From: Streptomyces sp. HUAS ZL42
GTDB lineage: Bacteria; Actinomycetota; Actinomycetes; Streptomycetales; Streptomycetaceae
Assembly (NCBI RefSeq): GCF_040782645.1
Contig: NZ_CP160403.1
Coordinates: forward strand, 6,297,001-6,361,000
Direction of reading: 5' to 3'
Length of the DNA: 64,000 nucleotides
Each line of letters begins with the position of its first letter. Positions within the stretch are counted from its first letter, which is position 1. The notes under the pieces are model-generated. The model did not search any database, was not told where the DNA came from, and saw nothing but the letters and a program-made list of their open reading frames with translations. This document shows positions 17,326 through 25,381 of the stretch, piece by piece. The translations under genes and the position numbers were made by a program.

Positions 17326-20300
17326 ATGTATCGGAAGAGTCGGCCGTTGAGCCGACGAATACCCAGACGCATTCTTGGCACGACGGTGCTGGGCCTGGCC
17401 CTGGCGCTCTCGGCGTCCACGGTCCAGGCGATGCCGCTCGCAGCGGACGGCAAGGGCCGCACGAGCCGCCCCGGCGTGCAGGACGACGGCGATCCCGCCA
17501 AGGGGCGCGACGCCAAGGCGAAATCCCGTCCCGCCGACCCGGCGCGCAAGGCCGCGGTCAAGGGGCTGGAGAAGGCGGTGTGGCCCGGGCAGGGCGGCGC
17601 CGAGGTGAAGCTGGGGGCCACTGCGGAGGCGGGCGGCCTGCCGGTGAAGGTGGACAAGGCCAGGACGAAGTCCGCCAAGGCCGCCGACAAGGTTCGCGTC
17701 GACGTCCTCGACCCGAAGCGCGCCGCGCAGCTCGGCGCCGGTGTTCTCCTCGGCGTGGAGCGCGCGGATGGCGCCGAGCAGGCCGCCAAGGTCCGTCTGA
17801 CGGTGGACTACTCCGAGTTCGCCGAGGGCTTCGGCGGCTCCTACGCCTCCCGTCTGCGGCTGGTGCAGCTCCCCGCGTGTGCCGCGGTCGCCGTGCCCGG
17901 CAGCAAGGACTGCCCGCAGCAGCCCAAGGTGCTGCCCACGGTGAACGACGTGAAGACGGGCACCGTCTCCGCCGACGTGACCGCTGTCCCCGCCGCCGAG
18001 GGCGTGTCCACCATGGCGACGGACGCGACCTCGCTGGTGGCGGTCGCGGCCGGCCCGTCGAGCGCACAGGGCACGTACAAGGCGACGGCTCTTGCGCCCT
18101 CCGCCAGCTGGAGTGTCGCGACCTCGTCCGGGTCATTCAACTGGAACTATCCCTTCCGGTCCGTGCCGACCCCGGGCGGCCTGACGCCGACCGTCGGCCT
18201 CGGCTACTCCTCCCAGTCGGCGGACGGCCGAACCTCGGCCACCAACAACCAGGGCTCCTGGATCGGTGAGGGCTTCTCCTACGACCCCGGCTACATCGAG
18301 CGCCGCTACAAGCCGTGTTCGGAGGACGGTCACGACAGTTCCGGTGAGCAGTGCTGGGCGTTCGAGAACGCCACGGTCATGCTCAACGGTTCCTCGGGTG
18401 AGCTGGTCAAGGACGACACCACGGGTAAGTGGCACATGTCGTCCGATGACGGCAGCAAGGTCGAGAAGCTGACCGGCGCCACCAACGGTGACAACGACGG
18501 TGAACACTGGCGTATCACCACGTCGGACGGCACGGAGTACTACTTCGGGCAGAACCGCCTGCCGGGCTGGGCCACGGGCAACGAGGAGACCAACTCCACC
18601 TGGACCGCGCCCGTCTTCGGCGACGACTCCGGTGAGCCCTGCTACAACTCCACCTTCACCAGCGCGCACTGCCAGCAGGCGTGGCGCTGGAGCCTGGACT
18701 ACGTCAAGGACACGCACGGCAATGTGATGTCCTACTTCTACGGGCGCGAGACCAACTACTACGCGCTGAACGGGAAGACGGACGTCAACGGCACGGCGTA
18801 CCACCGCGGCGGCTACCTGAAGCGGATCGACTACGGTCAGCGCGACGGCCAGGTGTACGCGGCGAAGGCGCCGGCCCGGATCGTGTTCAACACCGCCGAA
18901 CGCTGCCTGCCGACCGCGGACTTCGACTGCGCGGAGAGCAAGCGCACCACGGCCAACGCCTCGCACTGGCCGGACGTCCCGGTCGACCAGGAGTGCAAGT
19001 CGGGTACCAAGTGCACCTCGCCGGTGCAGACGTTCTGGACCACCAAGCGGCTGACGTCGGTCGTCACGCAGATGCGCAAGGACGCCACGACCTACCAGGA
19101 CGTGGACGCCTGGACGCTGACGCACCTGTTCACGGACAACGGTGACGACTCCAAGACCCTGTGGCTGTCGAAGATCGAGCACGAGGGCCGCGCCGGTACC
19201 GCCGTGAAGCTGCCGTCCGTGGACCTGTTCGGTGAGCAGCTGGCCAACCGCGTGGACGCGATCGGCGACAACATCGCGCCGTTCCACCGCTTCCGCCTGT
19301 CGATGGTCCTGAGCGAGACGGGCGCCCAGCTCGACGTCAACTACGCGCCCACGAACTGCACCAAGGACGCGCTGCCCACGCCGGGCGAGTCGACCAAGCG
19401 GTGCTACCCGGTGAAGTGGGCTCCGCCCGGCTACATCGACCCGATCACGGACTGGTTCCACAAGTACGTCGTGTCGGCGGTCATCGAGACCGACCGCACG
19501 GGTGGCAGTGACGGCATGGTCACCCGCTACAGCTATCAGGGTGATGCGGCCTGGCGTAAGGCGAAGCCGGACGGCATCACCGACGCCAAGTACCTGACCT
19601 GGGGCGGTTGGCAGGGCTACGGCAAGGTCACGGTCACCAGCGGCACCGCCGACAATCAGACGACCCGGGTCGACTACACGTTCATGCAGGGCATGGACGG
19701 CGACAAGGACTCGTCGGGCGGCACGCGCTCGGTGAGCGTGCAGGACTCCACCGGGGCGTCCTACTCCGACGACGAGGAGTTCACCGGCCACCAGCTGGAA
19801 GTCGCCACCTACGACGGCACCAAGCTGGTCTCCAAGACCATCCAGACCCCGTGGAAGCACTACACGGCCACCCAGACCCGCAGCTGGGGCACCACCCGCG
19901 CGGTCATCGTGCATGCCCAGACCGGCCGCGGTTTCAACCTGAAGTCCGACGGGACCTGGCTGGAGACGAAGTCCACCACCACGTACGACACGTCCAACGG
20001 CACCGGCCGCGTCCTCCAGGTCGACGACCAGGGTGACGTCTCCGCCACGAAGGACGACACGTGCACCCGCACCACGTACGCGGACAACACGGCGAAGAAC
20101 ATCCTGTCGCTGCCCGAGCGCAGCGAGGTCGTCTCGGTCAGGTGCTCCACGACGCCCGACCGTAAGACGCAGGTCCTGGCGGACGAGCGCACGTCCTACG
20201 ACGGCGGCGCGTTCGGCGCGGCACCGACGAAGGGTGACGCGACCAAGACCGAGCGGATGACGTCGCACGACGGCACCACGGCCACCTACCAGGTCACCGG

Positions 20301-23300
20301 CACCACGACCTACGACTCCTACGGCCGTCCGCTGTCGCAGAAGGACGCCAAGCTCAACGAGACGAAGACCGCCTACACCGAGACCAACGGCCTGCTGACG
20401 AAGACCACGGTCACCAATGCCGCCGGCCACGTCACCACCACGGACTACGAGCCCGCCTGGGGCATGTCCAAGGGCCAGACCGACCCCAACGGCAAGCGGA
20501 CGGACCTCGCGTACGATGCGCTGGGCCGCCTGACGTCGGTGTGGCTGCCGGACCGCGCGTCGACGCAGACGCCGAGCATCAAGTACTCGTACAACGTCCG
20601 CAAGGACAAGGTCACCTCGATCAAGACCGAGAAGATCGAGAACGACGGCTCGTACGGGGCCGAGTACCAGCTCTACGACGCCCTGCTCAGGCCTCGCCAG
20701 ATCCAGACCGAGGGCTTGGACGGCACCCGGATGGTCGCCGACACCTGGTACGGCGGCACGGGCAATATCAAGAAGACCAACGCGACGTACAACGCGGCCG
20801 GTGCGCCCTCGGACGAACTGCTGCTCGTGCACAACGGCGAGGTCGGCCAGCAGAGCCTGATGGAGCACGACGGCCTGGGCCGACCGACTGCGCAGATCTT
20901 CGCGGTCTCGGGCGTCGAGCAGTGGCGCACCACGACCCGGTACGACGGCGAACTGACCCACGTCGACCCGCCGGCCGGCGGTGTCCCCACGACGACCATC
21001 ACGGACGGTCAGGGCAACGTTTCGGAGATCCGCCACTACCGTGGTGCCTCGCCGAACGCGGGTGTGCCGTACGACTCGACGAAGTACACGTACGCCGCGG
21101 CGGGTTACCTGGAGACCGTCACGGACGCCAAGGGCAACGTATGGCGGTACGAGTACGACCAGCTGGGCCGCAAGACCAAGTCGATCGACCCTGACGCCGG
21201 CACCTCGCGCACGGAGTACGACGAGCTGGACCGGCCGATCGCCACCTATGACGGCCGCGACAAGAAGATCTCCACGGTCTACGACAGTCTCGGCCGTGTC
21301 CTGACCACCTGGCAGGGCGATGCCACGACGGGCACCAAGCTCAACGAGACCCGGTACGACAAGGCGGGCTGGCTCGGCCACGCCTACGGCTTCCTCAGCT
21401 ACACCTCGTCGACGGAGTACTTCGCCACGGCGATTCAGTCGATGGACGAGTTCTACCGCCCGCTGAAGACCGCCTACCAGGTCCCCGCCTCGCAGGGCTC
21501 CCTGGCCGGCACCTACGTCTACACGTCCACCTACAACCGGGACGGAACGCTCCAGTCCACCGGCATGCCGGCCGTCGGCGATCTGCCGGCGGAGGTGCTG
21601 ACCTACACGTACGACAGCCTGCAGCGCCCGATGACGATGACGGGCAACACGTCGTACGTCACGAACACCGTCTACTCCGGCAAGAGCCTCGTGCAGCAGC
21701 TGGAAATGTACGCGGGCAGCGGCAAGAAGGTCTGGCAGACCTACAACTACGAGACGGGCACCGACCGGCTGACCCGCTCGGTGGTCGATGTCTACGGAGC
21801 GACCGCCCCGGCGAAGGAGTCGAACTACTCCTACGACCAGGCCGGCAACGTCCTGTCCATCGCGGACACCGCGAACTCCGCCTCGCCGGACGTGCAGTGC
21901 TTCGCCTACGACACCCGGCAGCGGCTGAAGGACGCCTGGACCCCGGCAGCTACCGCGACCACCGCGGCGGGCACCGGCACCCGCGGCTCCACAGCACCGC
22001 TTGACGGCACCGGACCCGCGGCATGTGACTCCGCAGCCGGTTCGAGCGCGCTGGGCGGTCCGGCCCCGTACTGGAAGTCGTACGAGACCGACGCCATCGG
22101 CAACCGAGTTTCGGAAACCGTCAACGACACCGGTCTCGACGCTGCGAAGAACATCACCCGCAGTTACGAGTACGGCACCGCGGGCACCCTCGGCGACGGT
22201 CCGCACCAGGTCACCAAGATCGTCGAGCACACCCCGACGGGTGACCGGCAGTCGACGTACGAGTACGACGACTCGGGCAGCACCACCAAGCGCATCATCG
22301 GCGGCAACGCGCAGTCCCTGGTCTGGAACGACCTGGGCAAGCTCAGCGAGGTCACCGAAGCGAACGGATCCAAGACCAGCTACCTGTACGACGGTTCCGG
22401 TAACCGCCTGTTGCGCAAGGAGCCGTCGGGCACGACCGTCTACCTGCCGGGCACCGATCTGAAGCTGTCGGCTGACGGCACCAAGAAGGAGGCCACCCGC
22501 TACTACGAGTACGCCGGCCAAGCGGTCGCGGTGCGCACGGCGTCCAAGGTGTCCTTCATCGCCTCCGACCACCACGGCACGGGCGAGGTGGCGATCGATG
22601 CGGCGACCGGCGCGATCAGCCAGCGACGCTTCGATCCGTTCGGTGCCGAGCGCGGCGCGAAGACCGGTGTCTGGCCGGGCGAGAAAGGTTACGTCGGCGG
22701 CACCATCGACGCCTCGACCGGCCTGACCCATTTGGGGGCGCGCGAGTACGACGCGGTGATCGGCAAGTTCATCTCGGTCGACCCGATCATCGATTACACC
22801 CAGCCGCAGCAGATCAACGGCTACGCGTACGCCAACAACTCGCCGGTCACCCACGCCGACCCCAGCGGCATGATCATCCCGGAGTGCCGGGAAGGTCTGA
22901 TCGAGTGCCGAGGGGGCCAGCCGTACTTCCCGAAAACCGCCGAGGAGAAGGCTCAGTCGGACTACGACCAGGCCTCCCGCAACGTCTCGCAGGCACAGGG
23001 CCAGCAGTCCGCCGCCAAGCAGCGCATCAAGTCCGCCGGCAAGGCCCTGGTCAAGATCGTCCGGGACATCCTGGGCGTGGACGCGGCCCTGGACTGCATC
23101 TCCACCGGTGACGTCGGTGCCTGCGGCGAGACCCTGCTCAACATCGCCGGCAGCTTCGCAGGCGGTCTGGCGGGCAAGATCCTCGCCAAGTACGGCGCCC
23201 CGTGGAACTGGGCCAAGGGCATCAAACTCGCCAAGCGGGTCACCGGCCTCGTCGGCGACCTGATCGGCGGCGCCAAGGACCTGTGGAAGGCCAACAAGGC

Positions 23301-24195
23301 GCTCGGGAAGGCGAGAGCCGGGCTCTCCAAAGCCGGGGACAAGCTGAAGGACGCCAAGAAGAAGGCGGCCGAAGCCCTCAAGAAGCGCAAGAAGAACGAA
23401 GAGGGCGGCTCCTGCCCGATCAACGGGAAGCACAGCTTCCTGCCGGGCACCAAGGTGCTGCTCGCGGGCGGCAAGACCAAGCCGATCGAAAAGGTGAAGC
23501 TCGGTGACAAGATCACCGTCACCGACCCGGCCACGGGCGGGACGACGGTCCGTGAGGTCGTCGGCACGATCGTCACCGAGGACGACAAGCACTTCGTCGA
23601 CCTCACGATCAAGGGCAAGACAGGCAAGGTCGAGACCCTGGTCTCCACGACGACCCACCCCTTCTGGTCGGACTCCGAGCAGGCGTGGATCGAGGCGGGC
23701 GACCTTGAGCCGGGCATGCTCCTGCATACCGCGGACGGCGACTCGGTCACTCTCACGGCCACTCGTTCCTTCGACAAGCGCCAGCGCACGCACGACCTCA
23801 CCGTCAACGACGTGCACACCTACTACGTGCTGGCGGAGGACAGCCCCGTCCTCGTCCACAACTGCGGAGAGCATGAGGACGAGCGCGCGGGCCTCGACTT
23901 CACCGACAATGGGCGGCAGGAGGTCTACGACCAGAACTTCGAGAAGAACGACGGCGTCTACAAGTGCGACTACTGTGGTCAAGAAGTGGAGCGTCGTGCT
24001 TCGCGGGGTGCTGACGGCAAGCCCATCAAGGGCCGGCCGGACGATGCTCAGATCGACCACGAGATCCCCAAGGCACAGGGCGGATGCGGCGCACCTCACA
24101 ACGGCTGCGTGGCCTGCCGACGATGTAACAGGGACAAGTCGGCCAAGACGGTCGAAGAGTGGGACGACGAACTCCGAGAGTTTGTGGAGCCATAG
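17326..24195 (+). CDS. RHS2: secreted RHS polymorphic toxin with HNH nuclease tip
   Basis: A 2,289-residue paralogue of RHS1 with the same architecture: signal peptide (MYRKSRPLSRRIPRR then an Ala/Leu core), YD repeats, RHS core, helical CISTGD segment, and a Hint domain that starts at Ser2037 and ends VHN before Cys2180. ATG 17326 has GGAG seven bases upstream. The roughly 110-residue tip has a CDYCGQE zinc knuckle, then IDHEIPKAQGG (the DH pair of the HNH centre, His near residue 2245) and CRRCNRDKSAKT. This is a complete HNH endonuclease pattern with a structural zinc site. Expected activity is DNA cleavage in a competitor after delivery. A stretch of about 750 bases (18684-19440) is almost identical to RHS3, unlike the flanks, indicating gene conversion. 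Confidence 0.92.
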   Translation: MYRKSRPLSRRIPRRILGTTVLGLALALSASTVQAMPLAADGKGRTSRPGVQDDGDPAKGRDAKAKSRPADPARKAAVKGLEKAVWPGQGGAEVKLGATAEAGGLPVKVDKARTKSAKAADKVRVDVLDPKRAAQLGAGVLLGVERADGAEQAAKVRLTVDYSEFAEGFGGSYASRLRLVQLPACAAVAVPGSKDCPQQPKVLPTVNDVKTGTVSADVTAVPAAEGVSTMATDATSLVAVAAGPSSAQGTYKATALAPSASWSVATSSGSFNWNYPFRSVPTPGGLTPTVGLGYSSQSADGRTSATNNQGSWIGEGFSYDPGYIERRYKPCSEDGHDSSGEQCWAFENATVMLNGSSGELVKDDTTGKWHMSSDDGSKVEKLTGATNGDNDGEHWRITTSDGTEYYFGQNRLPGWATGNEETNSTWTAPVFGDDSGEPCYNSTFTSAHCQQAWRWSLDYVKDTHGNVMSYFYGRETNYYALNGKTDVNGTAYHRGGYLKRIDYGQRDGQVYAAKAPARIVFNTAERCLPTADFDCAESKRTTANASHWPDVPVDQECKSGTKCTSPVQTFWTTKRLTSVVTQMRKDATTYQDVDAWTLTHLFTDNGDDSKTLWLSKIEHEGRAGTAVKLPSVDLFGEQLANRVDAIGDNIAPFHRFRLSMVLSETGAQLDVNYAPTNCTKDALPTPGESTKRCYPVKWAPPGYIDPITDWFHKYVVSAVIETDRTGGSDGMVTRYSYQGDAAWRKAKPDGITDAKYLTWGGWQGYGKVTVTSGTADNQTTRVDYTFMQGMDGDKDSSGGTRSVSVQDSTGASYSDDEEFTGHQLEVATYDGTKLVSKTIQTPWKHYTATQTRSWGTTRAVIVHAQTGRGFNLKSDGTWLETKSTTTYDTSNGTGRVLQVDDQGDVSATKDDTCTRTTYADNTAKNILSLPERSEVVSVRCSTTPDRKTQVLADERTSYDGGAFGAAPTKGDATKTERMTSHDGTTATYQVTGTTTYDSYGRPLSQKDAKLNETKTAYTETNGLLTKTTVTNAAGHVTTTDYEPAWGMSKGQTDPNGKRTDLAYDALGRLTSVWLPDRASTQTPSIKYSYNVRKDKVTSIKTEKIENDGSYGAEYQLYDALLRPRQIQTEGLDGTRMVADTWYGGTGNIKKTNATYNAAGAPSDELLLVHNGEVGQQSLMEHDGLGRPTAQIFAVSGVEQWRTTTRYDGELTHVDPPAGGVPTTTITDGQGNVSEIRHYRGASPNAGVPYDSTKYTYAAAGYLETVTDAKGNVWRYEYDQLGRKTKSIDPDAGTSRTEYDELDRPIATYDGRDKKISTVYDSLGRVLTTWQGDATTGTKLNETRYDKAGWLGHAYGFLSYTSSTEYFATAIQSMDEFYRPLKTAYQVPASQGSLAGTYVYTSTYNRDGTLQSTGMPAVGDLPAEVLTYTYDSLQRPMTMTGNTSYVTNTVYSGKSLVQQLEMYAGSGKKVWQTYNYETGTDRLTRSVVDVYGATAPAKESNYSYDQAGNVLSIADTANSASPDVQCFAYDTRQRLKDAWTPAATATTAAGTGTRGSTAPLDGTGPAACDSAAGSSALGGPAPYWKSYETDAIGNRVSETVNDTGLDAAKNITRSYEYGTAGTLGDGPHQVTKIVEHTPTGDRQSTYEYDDSGSTTKRIIGGNAQSLVWNDLGKLSEVTEANGSKTSYLYDGSGNRLLRKEPSGTTVYLPGTDLKLSADGTKKEATRYYEYAGQAVAVRTASKVSFIASDHHGTGEVAIDAATGAISQRRFDPFGAERGAKTGVWPGEKGYVGGTIDASTGLTHLGAREYDAVIGKFISVDPIIDYTQPQQINGYAYANNSPVTHADPSGMIIPECREGLIECRGGQPYFPKTAEEKAQSDYDQASRNVSQAQGQQSAAKQRIKSAGKALVKIVRDILGVDAALDCISTGDVGACGETLLNIAGSFAGGLAGKILAKYGAPWNWAKGIKLAKRVTGLVGDLIGGAKDLWKANKALGKARAGLSKAGDKLKDAKKKAAEALKKRKKNEEGGSCPINGKHSFLPGTKVLLAGGKTKPIEKVKLGDKITVTDPATGGTTVREVVGTIVTEDDKHFVDLTIKGKTGKVETLVSTTTHPFWSDSEQAWIEAGDLEPGMLLHTADGDSVTLTATRSFDKRQRTHDLTVNDVHTYYVLAEDSPVLVHNCGEHEDERAGLDFTDNGRQEVYDQNFEKNDGVYKCDYCGQEVERRASRGADGKPIKGRPDDAQIDHEIPKAQGGCGAPHNGCVACRRCNRDKSAKTVEEWDDELREFVEP

Positions 24196-24197
24196 GA

Positions 24198-24719
24198 ATG
24201 GATGAGTCTCGGTCGAGTGAACGGCCGGTGTCGCCCAGCGGGGCAAAGATGTTCAAGGTGGCCTTCGACCTGAACTCGGACGCCTCCGGCTGGCCGCCGG
24301 TCTCCGTGGAGCGACTCTGGGGTGAGAAGACGGACGTCAGGTTCGAGATTCGGGTGGTGAACACACCGTTCTTCGTTCCGGGAGTTGCGTTCGGCGACCT
24401 CGTCAGGGTCCGTGCGGACCACGAGCGGCGCGAGCTCGTCTACGAGGGTTTCACCGCGGAGTCCGGGCATTCGACCGTGCGCATCGTCTTCATGCGAGGT
24501 GATGTGCGGGATTCGGTGGAGCGCAGGCTGCGAGAAGCAGGCTGCAGCTGGGAGACCACAGAGGGATTCAGGAACCTGATCGCCGTCGACATTCCGCCGG
24601 ACGTCGGGTACGAAGAACTTCGTCAGTGGTTCTTGGAGCGGATCGAATCCGGAGACATCGAGATCCAGGAAAGTGCCATCTCGGCGACTCACAGGGGACA
24701 ACTGAGTCAGTTCCCTTAG
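24198..24719 (+). CDS. DUF4265-type protein, candidate immunity protein for RHS2
   Basis: A 173-residue cytosolic protein starting two bases after the RHS2 stop. TGGAG at about 24184-24188, inside the end of RHS2, can serve as ribosome binding site, so the pair should be translated together. The sequence follows the DUF4265 layout: KVAFDLNSDASGWPPVSVE, the NTPFFVPGVAFGDLV strand, SGHSTVRI, and C-terminal LIAVDIPPDV. DUF4265 proteins are often found behind polymorphic toxins. Neutralising the HNH tip is the likely job but is inferred only from position. An internal ATG at 24249 is a possible alternative start. Confidence 0.75.
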   Translation: MDESRSSERPVSPSGAKMFKVAFDLNSDASGWPPVSVERLWGEKTDVRFEIRVVNTPFFVPGVAFGDLVRVRADHERRELVYEGFTAESGHSTVRIVFMRGDVRDSVERRLREAGCSWETTEGFRNLIAVDIPPDVGYEELRQWFLERIESGDIEIQESAISATHRGQLSQFP

Positions 24720-24725
24720 CGGCCC

Positions 24726-24743
24726 CCTCGGCTCTGTCCGAGG
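24726..24743 (+). terminator. Short hairpin after the DUF4265 gene
   Basis: CCTCGG and CCGAGG form a 6-bp stem seven bases after the stop codon. It is weak. Confidence 0.35.
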
Positions 24744-24761
24744 CCGGCCGAGTCGCCGACC

Positions 24762-24800
24762 GGGGCCCGGTTTGACCCCTCAAGCCGGGCCCCTTGGCTG
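24762..24800 (+). repeat. Decayed duplicate of the rplU promoter region
   Basis: This stretch matches 32977-33015 upstream of rplU. It has a GC arm (GGGGCCCGG), the exact core TTTGACCCCTCAA, and the complementary arm (CCGGGCCCC). The -35 TTGACC (24772-24777) and the 17-base spacer are kept, but the -10, TAATCT at rplU, reads TGGCTG here. It is therefore likely to be a dead copy left by duplication or insertion. Confidence 0.7.
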
Positions 24801-24814
24801 TTGGCGTCCACTGA

Positions 24815-24937
24815 CCTGCCCTGGTCCGGCTGCTGCCCGACCACACATTCCCCGAGGTGTCCGAGCTGGGCGGCTGGTGGAAGCGGCAGAACAACCCTGA
24901 AGTGCCGGATGGCCTGCTCGAGGCGTGGGCTGGTTGA
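24815..24937 (+). pseudogene. Orphan C-terminal gene fragment
   Basis: A 41-codon open stretch ending in TGA lacks a start codon or ribosome binding site. It reads like the end of a globular protein, with ELGGWWKRQNNPEVPDGLLE followed by AWAG and the stop. I cannot assign a family. It lies between the decayed rplU promoter copy and the duplicated FG-GAP leader, so it is probably a remnant of an earlier immunity or accessory gene. Confidence 0.4.
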
Positions 24938-24967
24938 TGCCGAAGGCGATGCAGCCCCTCTGTACGC

Positions 24968-25097
24968 CGCATGGGTTGCATGCGTAACCCATGTGACTCT
25001 TGTCACGCACTGGGGAACGAGATGGGTATTGCATGTGCACTCCAAGTAAAGGAATGTCTTCTTCGGCCTTTAAACTCTCTTTATTTACGGGGTAGTT
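24968..25097 (+). promoter_or_regulatory. Second copy of the island leader
   Basis: Clearly homologous to 2160-2292. It keeps ATGGGTTGC, the Crp-like dyad, GGGGAAC, GTATTGCATGTGCACT and CTCTCTTTA..TACGGGG at matching spacing. The right half of the TTGCAT/ATGCAA dyad of copy 1 is lost. A GGGTT-N8-AACCC dyad (24973-24990) exists only in this copy. It may still drive RHS3 expression through the decayed gene behind it. Confidence 0.65.
24993..25006. promoter_or_regulatory. Crp-like site, copy 2
   Basis: GTGACTCTTGTCAC is an exact match to GTG-N6-GNCAC and is embedded in TGTGA-N6-TCACG. It lies about 90 bases upstream of the decayed FG-GAP start. Confidence 0.5.
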
Positions 25098-25286
25098 GTG
25101 CCAAGTACGGGGGAAGTGTGGCGGTGCAGGGGTGCCGCCGTTTTGGCAGGGACATTGCAGACCGGGGGAGCGGGAACCGACGGAGCGCGCTTCGGGGTTG
25201 CCGCGCCCGGCGATGCGTTCGGCACGGGCTCCTTCGGTGGTGGCGCGAAGGCGTTGCCGAGATTTGTGACAGATCGCCAGTTCTGA
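25098..25286 (+). pseudogene. Decayed FG-GAP gene: signal-peptide start fused to one internal repeat
   Basis: A 62-codon remnant. Its first part matches the start of FG-GAP protein 1 at DNA level (TGCCGCCGTTTTGRCAGG and flanks). Its later part, RFGVAAPGDAFGTGSFGGG, matches the fourth FG-GAP repeat of the intact paralogues (HFAVGTPGEALGTVPFAGG). An internal deletion has therefore removed repeats 1-3, and a second loss removed everything after repeat 4. It is unlikely to make a folded propeller, but its leader and ribosome binding site are still upstream of RHS3. Confidence 0.7.
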
Positions 25287-25287
25287 A

Positions 25288-25317
25288 GTACGCCAGGATC
25301 TTTGCGGCCCGGCGTAC
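25288..25317 (+). terminator. Hairpin 65 bases before RHS3
   Basis: GTACGCC and GGCGTAC form a 7-bp stem with a 16-base loop. Its end is 65 bases from the RHS3 start, exactly as for the stronger hairpin before RHS1. The bases between hairpin and start codon are also recognisably similar. Confidence 0.45.
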
Positions 25318-25381
25318 CTGTTCGTATGCCTGCTTTCCCCTCCCTCTCCATGACGTTCTCTTCCGAAAGGGAGCTCTCTGA

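Noticed and set aside
10449..24246. Very long reverse-strand open frames opposite the RHS genes (about 1,900-2,000 codons)
   Set aside because: They lie antisense to real genes, have Val/Arg/Gly/Asp-biased composition from mirrored GC-rich codons, and show no domain. They are a normal artefact of high GC.
25098..25286. A genuine small secreted protein of 62 residues
   Set aside because: Its halves match separate parts of the FG-GAP gene, so it is better explained as a deletion remnant.
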